64,000 nt of DNA from Tribonema minus. Its lineage: Eukaryota; Sar; Xanthophyceae; Tribonematales; Tribonemataceae. The stretch spans positions 310,001-374,000 of the forward strand of contig JAFCMP010000510.1 in the NCBI GenBank assembly GCA_017506865.1. The letters are read 5' to 3'. How positions within the stretch are numbered: the first letter of the stretch is position 1; every line of letters starts with the position of its first letter. Of this stretch, positions 51,101 through 58,810 are shown one piece after another. Below the pieces are notes generated by a model. It saw only the letters and a program-made list of their open reading frames with translations. It ran no database searches and was not told the origin of the DNA. Made by a program: the position numbers and the translations under genes.

Positions 51101-54100
51101 TAGGGTTAGGTTTAGGGTTGAGGTTAAACCCTAACACATTCTGCGCAGCGCTGACCGCACACAACCGGCGATGCTTGGAGTACAGCAACAACCTTAGACG
51201 TAAGCGCTCCTAAATTTGGAAAGGCCTCCACTGCTAGAGCTGTATCCTGTACCCTCTGCGGCAACGCCTGCAACCCTGCCACACTGCTAACCTAGGGTTA
51301 GGGTTAGGGTTAGGGTTAAACCCTAACACATTCTGCACGTGCGCCGCTCCGCTGCCGCAGAGACCAAGGGCGGGCAGGGAACGGCGTGCTCGCACTGGTC
51401 AGAGGTGCGTTGCTGCTTGAAGTAATGCAAACTTCAGATCTTGTAGTCATGCGAAGTTCACGCTGGTCAGAAGTGCGTCACCGCTTGCAGTCATGCGAAG
51501 TGCGAATGTTGTAGTAATGCGAAGTTTAAATCATCTGTCCAGTCCATGCGCTTCAAGTCGCCGGCACGGCGTACGGGCACTGATCAGAGGTGCGTCGCCG
51601 CTTGCAGTACTGCAAACTTCAAATGTTGTAGTAATGTGCAGCTCAAGGTGTCTGTGTTTGAAGTTGCCGGCACGGTGTGCTCGCACGGGTCAGAGGTGCT
51701 TCGTTGCTTGTAGTATTGCCAAGTTCGAGTGTGTGTACTATGATATAAGCCGCCAATCGGAGGCGTGCCACAACTTCATGTTCTGTATTGCAATTTTTCA
51801 AATGTTTGTGCATGGAGAGTTTGTGTGTGCTGCGCATCTGGTGCCAGCGCCGCAGCGCACGGCGCAGTCAAGTTATTGTCTTCAGGTTATTTCGTAATAT
51901 GAAGGCTCATGTGCTGTACTACCGTTGGTGGAGCAGATTGAGCACCAGCCTGCGAGGCATGGCACTCACAGGATCAAACCGTCATCCCTGCTGACTGAGC
52001 CCAAGCCCCAACCCTCTTTCATGCGGCATGCTTATCGTCATGGCAGATGCGGCGTGCTCAATTGAAACAACAAGTACGCCTTGCCTTGCGCTCCGTTGTG
52101 CCTACAAAGACAAATGTTTCAGTAGGTTGCCGAAGCAGCTTCAGTGAAGCTAGTTATTTTGCACTGTTCACATTGTGCAGCGCGGTGAAATTGACCTCGT
52201 GTTCAAGGCCTTATGCACTACTAGTAGTGTTAATCAGTGCTACAGCGCTCCGTGTGCGTCAGCGCTCAGCACGAGCGCCGCCGCAGCGCTGCTCCCCGGA
52301 TCGCCGGCTATCAATAGGAGGCTTAAAAGCCCTTTAAATCAATTTAATAGTTTTGGGAAGCTTTTACATCACCAACAAACCTTATCTTCCATAAACTCAT
52401 CTCAAAATGACACTTCCCCTGGCCCCTGAAACGACTGGCACCCCGCCCGACTGCTTCTTTTGACTGTAGACGTGCGGTACTCATCCTAGCCCTGAGCAAG
52501 AACAACACGCGCTGCAGCAGCGCTCCGCATGCCTCAGCGCTCAGCGCAGCGCTGCTCAGTCGTATCGTTCACCCCTCAAGTGATAACGCCGGTGGCTGCG
52601 GCCGCACGCGCATGCATGAATGAATTCACTGCGTCTGCCGTGAATTGATTCGCTGAATTCGCCACGCGCGCTTGTTGTAGTTTCTGCCCCCCAAATCCTG
52701 CTGACAACACTGCACGCCCGTGTTTTGCGCGCTGCCGCGTGTGCAGGACCAGCTGTGCAATGAGCTCATGACAGGCAAGTCGACGTGCCGGCAAAATTTC
52801 AACTGTGGCAACCTCAACTATTTACTTTGCGCTACTTTGCACGCTTCTGACCAATCAGCCCGCGCACCATACTTCAACAAACTGCCGTATGGACAGTATC
52901 ACATATGTTTCGTGCAAAAGGCTATGCGAATTGTTTTGCATAGGTCGGCCACTGCCGCGAGAGGGCAGAGTGCACTTCTGCCGACAACGCACCGCAGCAA
53001 TAAGGCTATGTAAATCAAGCCTTCAGGATTCTGCTCAAAAGTGCATGCTCAGGCCTCGAATAAACATGTTGCAGTGTTGTGTTTCTGTATTACTTGGAGG
53101 TGATATATATTGCGTTATCGCTTGAAATCAATACTGTGTGTGTTGTCAGTCTGCTGTTACCGACGCTCTGCTCTACTCCATGCATCTCGGCTCACAGGGA
53201 CGCTAGACAGCTACAAGAGGAAGCCCCCACTCAGCAAAATCACAATGTGAGTTGCCTCTGTCTGGAGCATGTGTATGTGTGATACAGTTGAACTTTGGAT
53301 ACAGTTGATCTTTGGATGACTTGGTGCGTGAAATCGTACCTCAAGCGACTCAGGGCTTTGAAGTGTTCGTGTTTTGCACCGACAATGTATGGTTGAAGTA
53401 CCTTCTTCTGTGAAGCACATTGCAAGTATAGACCAAGCGCCCAATCGACAAAATCACAATGTGAGCTGCTCTGCCTGGAGCACCGCCTGCAATGCTGCGG
53501 TGCTGTGGAAACTTCAAGTATGAAGTTGCTGGCGAGGCGTCTTCAGGCTGGGGGCCTTTCTTGGACATCCCGCGCATGCGTGGATTCTTGCACTGTTCTG
53601 GGCCCTGTTTGCATAGGGTTGCACATTGGAAACTTTCTGTGTGAAGTTGTACCTCAAGTGTGGCTTCAGTGCGTGCGTGCGTCTCCTGCGCGACGTTGTG
53701 GAGTTGAAGTACTTGAAGTATTTCTTCCTGTACCTGAAACAAACCTTCTTTCTGACACTGTGATACAAGTAGAGGCCTTGCAGTATGCGTCTTTTGCACC
53801 GACAAAATGCTTTTGAAGTATTTCTTCTCTTTAAAGCACCTCAGATGTACATTTGTCGAAGCATCACTACTGCTATCGGCACAATCGATAAGGCAACAGC
53901 AAGTGTCAGTACGTAGCTAGCTTCTGCTTGAACGGCAGTGCTTGAGTTGCCCAAACTTTCAACAAGGTGCGCCATGCGCTTCTTCAACTGCCTCGCTGCC
54001 TCACTCATGCCCCTGTCCTACTTGCGCCGCCGATGCTGGCACGCATTTCCACATGTACTCTCTACTATCATGCTTCTGTACTTCTTGAAGTACTTGTGTG

Positions 54101-55644
54101 AAGAATTCTGAACACTTTGACAATGTCATGCTCTTCAACACGCCACTGTGTACAACTCGTGCTGCTTCTGCCGCCGCGAGTTAGGGCTAGGGTGAGGGTT
54201 AGGGTTAGCTCTGGCGCCATTCTCACTGCGTTTTGCTGCTGCCGCATTTCGCTGTTTCTGTCTTTCTTGCACACTGCATCTCGTGTTGTTGTTGTTTTCA
54301 GCGCCGCGCTGAAAGACCTGGGCTACAAGGTGAGCGCGGAGCGCTTCCACAGAAAAAAAAACCAACGCTAGAAAGCTTGCACAAAAAACTCTCTTGACTA
54401 CTGTGAACATGGTGGCACTGTTCGGCTCGTGGCCAGTTGCCGCAACAGCGGCGACCACGGTCATTGGTGGAAGGCACTTGCAGCTAATCAGTCCCAACCA
54501 CACCTTATCACCTAGAGCTCTACGATATATTTTGATTCGTTTCCAAAACACCAAGCCTGTGAACTCGGCTGGCACTGCAGCCGCCACAGGCCATGCTGCA
54601 CATGTTCAGTAAAAACAATCACATGATGGGGGCGCGAAAATGCTCAAATGACTCATGTCAAGCCTGATACCAGAACCTGCGTGTTTCGTGTTGGTTCTCT
54701 CTGAGGGCGCAAAACGCTCACATGACTGATGTCAACCCTACCACCAGAGCTTGCATGTTCCTGGTGGCAGAAAGGCTGATGCGCGTCGATGCTCACAATC
54801 AAAGTTGTATACGGGGCGCATCAGACATAGCTGCTGGTGATGCTGCGCGCATCAGCGACTGCGGCTGAGCAGTGCAACTTCAACTATCACCGTCCGCGCA
54901 CTCCTAAAAAATGATTTCAAAGTAGCCTGAGTGACATAGCAGTACTAGCATGTCGCCCGCATCACTCAATCGCGCTGCCGTAATCGCAGTTTCTGCGCGC
55001 ACGCACATTTGTCGTCACTTGAACGGCTCCAACTCCCATCGGCGCTGCGCGGCATGTTGCGCAGTGCACCTACACACACACACGCACACACACACACACA
55101 CACACACATTCTCACCTTCACAATTATAAAACTTCAACTTCAATCATTGCATTGCATGGCCGCGAACGCGCATGCGCGCGCGGAGGTGGACTACAGCCAG
55201 GCGTACAACTTCCCGCTGCAGCACCCGCAGCGCGCGACGCCGCGCGATACGTTCTGCAGTGCGTCTTTACACACGCCCACACTTTGTTCAACTTTGGCTC
55301 TAAAACTTCAACTTGAACTATCGCATGGCTGCGCACTACAGCCAGGCGGACACGTTCACGCTGCGGTGCGTGCAGCGCGCGGCGCTGCGCGACACATGTT
55401 TTACACAGTGCGCCTGCACACACACACACATTTTACTTTCAACGTCCACTTATCCTACGCGCACGCGCAGGTGGACTACAGCCAGGCGGACAAGTTCACG
55501 CTGCGGTGCCCGCAGCGCGCGGCGCTGCGCGACATGTACGCGCTCACGGGCGAGCCCTACGGTGTCATGCTGCCCACCACGCCCGTCGTCTTTAGCGGCG
55601 CGCTGAATGCGACGGCCACGCTCGTAGACGAAATGTGGTGGTGA
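45070..55644 (+). CDS. Leishmanolysin-like zinc metalloprotease (metzincin), secreted
   Basis: Nine exons: 45070-45191, 46720-47006, 49274-49462, 50044-50217, 51361-51404, 52747-52774, 53198-53246, 54302-54329 and 55471-55644. All phases close to 364 codons plus stop. Residues 1-19 (MQVLLWLTLAATLLQACCA) are a signal peptide, then a Cys-rich stretch. The catalytic core has VVLHEMGHVLGIGSLW (zinc ligands His193 and His197, Glu194), third ligand His269 in HWSE, and Met-turn Met280 in NELMTG, followed by PLSKITIAALKDLGYK. This is the M8-like pattern known from algae and bacteria. It probably cleaves extracellular or wall proteins (inference). Exon 6 uses a GC donor (ACAG/GCAAGT), required by phase. 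The C-terminus could extend by an alternative donor near 55640. Almost every exon has partial copies beside it. Confidence 0.85.
45192..46460. other. Metalloprotease intron 1
   Basis: About 1.5 kb between exons 1 and 2. A possible extra short exon (AECLVCSNGMRTTTPG) lies at 45222-45272 before GTAGGT. Frames at 45711-45998 show no motif. Confidence 0.4.
46460..46690 (+). repeat. Acceptor-side copy of metalloprotease exon 2
   Basis: A unit of about 185 bp (GAGATACAGGTGTGTATGTC, C-run, GGCAGCAAGCGGTGTTGCC) at 46470-46620 is repeated from 46657 into the real exon. In the copy the exon decays after KKNGP. Confidence 0.85.
46720..47006 (+). CDS. Metalloprotease exon 2
   Basis: 287 nt, no start codon, so not visible as a long ORF. 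Encodes a basic Cys region, then LFNIVLVPVPGTDPKYTKYF and RWESIIT, PVDDLVIAYSVEKI. The RWESIIT...DDLVI order is typical for this protease family. Confidence 0.8.
47070..47365 (+). repeat. Two donor-side copies of metalloprotease exon 2
   Basis: 47107-47183 (LVYTKVADDLVIAYSVDKI, donor G/GTATGT kept) and 47280-47360 (TEPVDDLVIAYT, frame broken). Both follow the exon. Confidence 0.85.
47591..47775. repeat. Two adjacent hairpin units with compensating arms
   Basis: Unit 1 arms 47591-47606 and 47655-47670 (AACTGTTGGCCCTCTA and its exact complement). Unit 2 arms 47694-47710 and 47758-47775 (TGAACCGTTGGCTCTCT and complement, one mismatch). The units are tandem relatives of about 103 bp and both arms changed together (CTGTTGG to CCGTTGG). 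Confidence 0.85.
47880..48135. repeat. CAGCGCTCA motif cluster and duplicated block
   Basis: CAGCGCTCA or close variants occur six times (about 47887, 47917, 48004, 48026, 48054, 48125). The block GCAGCGCTCAGCAGGGGAGA at 47915 is repeated with changes at 48055. Confidence 0.8.
48940..49215 (+). repeat. Acceptor-side copies of metalloprotease exon 3
   Basis: Two copies of acceptor plus GATGGCGAGGGGA at 48985-49045 and 49119-49165, upstream of exon 3. CACTTCAAGCGTACTTCAAC-type flanks repeat with them. Confidence 0.85.
49274..49462 (+). CDS. Metalloprotease exon 3 (HEMGH)
   Basis: 189 nt from acceptor CGTGCAG to donor CTAG/GTGAGC. Encodes DGEGNVLGTAGPLYERND, the SGTMQFDIADAARL strand and LHEMGHVL. 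Confidence 0.9.
49560..49925 (+). repeat. Four donor-side copies of metalloprotease exon 3, each re-encoding HEMGH or a relic
   Basis: Copies end at about 49614, 49671, 49761 and 49917. Three keep CTGCACGAGATGGGCCAC (or CTGCATGAG...) and a GTGA(G/A)C donor; the 49646-49671 copy is degenerate. The 49761 copy extends furthest upstream into ARLVKAGLFQS. Confidence 0.9.
49918..50003 (+). repeat. Internal copy of metalloprotease exon 4
   Basis: Encodes NCGVYTPGRKKGQSPTCSTY, matching the middle of exon 4, fused directly to a GTGAAC donor end of an exon 3 copy. Confidence 0.8.
50044..50217 (+). CDS. Metalloprotease exon 4
   Basis: 174 nt from acceptor GCCGCAG to donor ATGG/GTGAGC. Encodes GIGSLWPTRKSNCGFY, a Lys-rich Cys loop and KLDLGRGKRLKM. 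Confidence 0.9.
50285..50620 (+). repeat. Donor-side copies of metalloprotease exon 4 with TTAGGG tracts
   Basis: Copies of GCGGACGGCACGTGCTCC...AAGATGGGTGAGCGCTGCC at 50318-50400 and 50462-50548. Each is preceded by TTAGGG-type repeats ending in TTAG. Confidence 0.85.
51030..51355 (+). repeat. Duplicated intron unit before metalloprotease exon 5
   Basis: CTGCGGCAACG, GCTAACCTAGGGTTAGGGTT and AAACCCTAACACATTCTGC occur in order at 51045-51155 and 51253-51340, with telomere-type repeats inside each. Confidence 0.85.
51361..51404 (+). CDS. Metalloprotease exon 5 (third zinc ligand)
   Basis: 44 nt, acceptor GCCGCAG, donor GAG/GTGCGT. Encodes TKGGQGTACSHWSE; the His is the expected third zinc ligand. 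Confidence 0.8.
51455..51700 (+). repeat. Three donor-side copies of metalloprotease exon 5
   Basis: CACTGGTCAGAGGTGCGT-like ends at 51460-51495, 51560-51605 and 51660-51705, each followed by GCTTGCAGT and TGTAGTAATG-type intron sequence. Confidence 0.85.
52747..52774 (+). CDS. Metalloprotease exon 6 (Met-turn)
   Basis: 28 nt encoding DQLCNELMT plus one base. The donor is GC (ACAG/GCAAGT); a GT alternative does not keep the frame. Confidence 0.75.
53198..53246 (+). CDS. Metalloprotease exon 7
   Basis: 49 nt from acceptor CTCACAG to donor CAAT/GTGAGT. Encodes GTLDSYKRKPPLSKIT, which with exon 8 restores the family motif PLSKITIAALKDLGY. Confidence 0.8.
53395..53475 (+). repeat. Donor-side copy of metalloprotease exon 7
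   Basis: CAAAATCACAATGTGAG with its flank recurs at 53447-53466, downstream of the exon at 53198-53246. Confidence 0.75.
54302..54329 (+). CDS. Metalloprotease exon 8
   Basis: 28 nt after TTGTTTTCAG, donor AAG/GTGAGC. Encodes AALKDLGYK. Confidence 0.8.
54403..54548 (+). repeat. Dispersed 140-bp repeat, copy 5
   Basis: Copy inside an intron of the metalloprotease gene: VALFGSWPVAATAATTVIGG frame followed by the CACCTAGAGCTCTACGAT block. A short sixth piece lies on the minus strand at 33468-33520. Confidence 0.8.
54625..54770 (+). repeat. Short tandem duplication in metalloprotease intron 8
   Basis: Units near 54630-54700 and 54708-54765 share GGGCGCxAAAxxCTCA, ATGACT(C/G)ATGTCAA and CCAGA(A/G)C. 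CTTGCATG ends the second. Confidence 0.7.
55018..55470 (+). repeat. Tandem array of about 140 bp with copies of metalloprotease exon 9
   Basis: Repeats at 55189-55256 and 55332-55390 encode DYSQAYNFPLQHPQRA and HYSQADTFTLRCVQRAALRD. Each is followed by the same (CA)n and ACTTCAACTT intron piece as the unit leading into the real exon at 55471. Confidence 0.9.
55471..55644 (+). CDS. Metalloprotease exon 9 (C-terminal)
   Basis: 174 nt including TGA. Starts VDYSQADKFTLRCPQRAALR, continues with GVMLPTTPVVFSGALNATA and ends VDEMWW. It is the last and least damaged of three tandem copies. Confidence 0.75.
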   Translation: MDYSQADKFTLRCPQRAALRDMYALTGEPYGVMLPTTPVVFSGALNATATLVDEMWW

Positions 55645-55649
55645 GGGAT

Positions 55650-55790
55650 CCGCCGCGGCGCACGTGCGTGCGGGGGGGGGGGGGAGGGGAGGCCTCGTAG
55701 ACGAAACATGGTGGGGAGGGAGCTGCCCGGGGGGGGGGGGGGGGAGATGAGAGACACGTGGTGGTGAGGGAGGTGCTGGGGCGGGTGGGG
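55650..55790 (+). repeat. Decayed donor-side copies of exon 9 end with G-runs
   Basis: CTCGTAGACGAAA and GTGGTGGTGAGGGA recur after the stop (55688-55705 and 55755-55775), embedded in G-runs. Confidence 0.65.
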
Positions 55791-57140
55791 GGGATGTGCG
55801 CCCGGGTGTTGTTGAGACCACGCATCTCAGTGTCGTATAGGTGGCGAGATGTGTCGTATCGACAACACCTTGGCACACAGGAGCGCCCCCTTGGACCCGG
55901 CCCGTTGCCCCGCGCCCCCGCACAGGCAGTTACACCCCCCCCCCCCCCCCCCACCCCGCTTAACGTGCCCCTCTGGGCTGTTGTACTGCGGAAGCACAGG
56001 CGGTGGCACTGTTGAAGTTAGGGGGGGGGGGCTTCCGCCGCATGGGGAGAAGGGGGCGGAATTTCATTTCACGTGCGTGCAGCGGCGTGCGCCGTCCAGA
56101 GCGAAGGGCGGTGCTTCAACCCGTCATTCGCATGCAGTGCATGCCCCGCTCCCCAGCCCCACCCCACCCCCTTCCCTGAACGCAGGCCGTTGCATCGGCC
56201 TCCTCAAAGAGGCAATAAGCTCCTTGCCCGCACGCGCACTCAGCCATGCACGCGCGCATTCGCGCTGTGCGGCCTTCGTTTGGGAGGGCCGCGCGGCGGA
56301 ATTTTTTGTGCCGACGCCCAGTACCGGGCTGGCGGAGGCAAAAGCATGCAATCAAAGTGTGCCATAAGACCGTCCAATAGGTATTTTCCGGATATCAGCC
56401 GCCCCCGCAGTGGGGCTTGTGGGTTCCACGCAGATGTCTCCATTTCGGGGCACTGCCCCCCTGGAGGCTGGCTGCTGTGTGGGTGTGTGTGCGTCTCCGA
56501 GTCACCACATTCACAACTTGAAGTTGAGGCTGCACACTGCACGCACGCAGTGGCGCCGGCGCGCTGGCGGCGGCCACTGTTTGGTGCTCTTGTCCACCCA
56601 TCCCGATTGCGTGTATGGACAGTGATTCCGGGTGGTGCACTCCAGTTTCGTGGCGCACTAGCTGCTGTTGACAGGCAGCGAACACACATGCGCGAACGGA
56701 CGGCTTTCAAGCTAATTATATGGTGAAACGGCAGATTTCATGTTGACGGGAGCTGGTGGCTAGCGCAGCACATGCGCAGCACCGCTTGGCCGTATTGCTT
56801 AGATGCACTTCTAACCCTAAGCCGCAGCTCGCCGCGTGCGGGAGCAGCTGAGCCTGATTTTGGAACACATTTGCACTATTCGAAGTATTCGACATGTGTG
56901 CACCACGCACAATGAACCACAGGCCGTTGGCGTCTGTCTTCGCTCTGCTTCCTCTTCCGCTCTTTCTCTCTCTTGGCTGCTTGTGCTGCTGCGTGCGCGC
57001 GTCATTATGGCACCCTTGCGTGGCCCTTAAACCGTTGGCAACATACCTGCTTGCCACAGACCATGGGCACCTCGAATGTGTTGCACACTTGCCAAAATTG
57101 AGGATTCACGCTTCCTTTCTAAAAGTAACTTTGGTGCAAG
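55790..57140. other. Region downstream of the metalloprotease; no gene assigned
   Basis: GGCGGAATTTxxTTTxxCGTGC is repeated at 56056 and 56297, so an exon-copy cluster may lie here on the plus strand (RAAEFFVPTPSTGLAEAKAC reads well at 56290-56350), but I could not link it to a gene. Confidence 0.35.
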
Positions 57141-57145
57141 CTTCT

Positions 57146-58200
57146 TCACAGCAGTGGCATCATGCCGTACATGTGGCAAGCTGGGTTGTGCAGTGCTGCC
57201 CGGTTTTCGGTTTGTTTGGCAATAAAGGCACGACTCAAATCCAGCTGCATGTGTGTGCCAACAAGTGAGCCATCAGTGAAGTCAGATAGATCCACAAGGT
57301 TGTGGGCCAGTGAGCGTGCAAAATTGAGCAACTTGTGTTTTGGCATTGTGAGGACTGCTATATGGCGTGACGGTACAGACACACTCTTTTTCAGCGACTG
57401 CTTCTGGTGACAAGCATGTCAGCTGCCTTGGCAACACATGATGGTGGCAGCTCTGTGTGACATTCATTACCAGCGGCGGCGGCAGGTGGCATTGTCTGTC
57501 TGGCAGAAAGCGGAGAGACTCGCAGAGCATGTGGCCCAGTGACTTTGCTAGGCGCACTTTCTACATGGACGCATGCTAACGCACACGCGCAAATGCTGAG
57601 CCGTGCTCAACACTGCCATGTTGCAGCAGCAGCGTCCAAGAATTTAGGCACAGCATGGGGCGTGTGATGCCGCATCATGACACTACCGGAGCGCTGCCAG
57701 TTCTCGCTCAGGGCGCAGCAAAGTCCACATCGTAGATGTCCAGCTTGCTTCCAGGATCTACATGTGTCTTGTTGAAAGTGTCTCAATGCGCAGCAATGAT
57801 CACCTCTAAGAACATTGCCAAGTAGCATGCCCCCCCACGAACTCCATCTCCCCCCATGGAATCCGCCATGTGTCACCACACAATGAGAGAACACCATGTG
57901 GTGCGTTGGCGATCGAGAAGGGCGCACGAGCGCCAGTGCTCTGCTATTGCTAGTTGCCGACCCTCACCCCGCAGGTGACGGTTTTCCGTTGCGCTTGAAA
58001 TTCGTGGGATATAGCGAAGCAACGCCTTGCGCTGGCACGCCTGACTGACCATCGGACGATTCTTGAGGATGTGGAGCACTGCCGACAGCTGAGCGGATGC
58101 GCGCCAGTGCTATGCCTTTCAAGGCAACATGACTGGCTGCTCCGGGCACCGACAACCTGTTTGCATACTCCATAGCAAGCTCCGCCAGCTTCCGCGCCCG
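57146..58200 (-). pseudogene. Candidate mobile-element remnant
   Basis: The minus frame 57382-57146 reads as ordinary protein (NLVDLSDFTDGSLVGTHMQL). A related segment, KSLGHMLCESLRF, lies upstream at about 57500-57555. At 58195-58130 the minus strand has ARKLAELAMEYANRL, resembling the ARELAERVMAYTR end of the retroelement frames. A plus-strand CGCGCAAATGCTGAGCCGTG at 57586 also resembles that element end. No intact ORF remains. Confidence 0.35.
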
Positions 58201-58810
58201 AGTGTATACTATTTAGGGTAGTATTGGCCTTTTTGCGGCCTAAGCGCGAGCATCAGATAGAAAGTACTGCAGCCTTTAGTAAAACAAGTCCATACGTACT
58301 GCAGCCTTGATCTAATTGCAGCTTCTAGTTGCATTCGAATGCAGTACCCTGAAAGATGTACGCATGCATCATGCGGACCATGGACGTGGCGCACACCGCT
58401 ATCTCTAAACTGCAACCCTTGCCCGAACACTAATCCACGCGTCGCTCTGCACAGTCCTAGGCAGCAGCTGCACACACCGCTGAGCGGCGATGTCATGAGC
58501 ATTCCATGAAACATGGCACACAAAAGCAAAGGTAGCCGCGGCCGCAGCTGTTTGTGAACACGTGCACAACACATTGCCATTTAGAGCGCCCATATACGCA
58601 ACGACGGGAATGGGCCAGACATAGCGCGACGCGCCATGAGAGTCCAGATGAAGGGTATGTATGGTATGGGGATGACGGACCCTGAGCGCTGTCGCCGCAG
58701 CGGCTGCGCGGCAGGAGGCGACGCTCCTTCGCAGGAATTCGCTGATGCTCGTGCGGTGAAAAGTTTCGCACCCGCTGTGTAGCGCAGTGCGCGGCGTCTC
58801 GAGACCGGCC

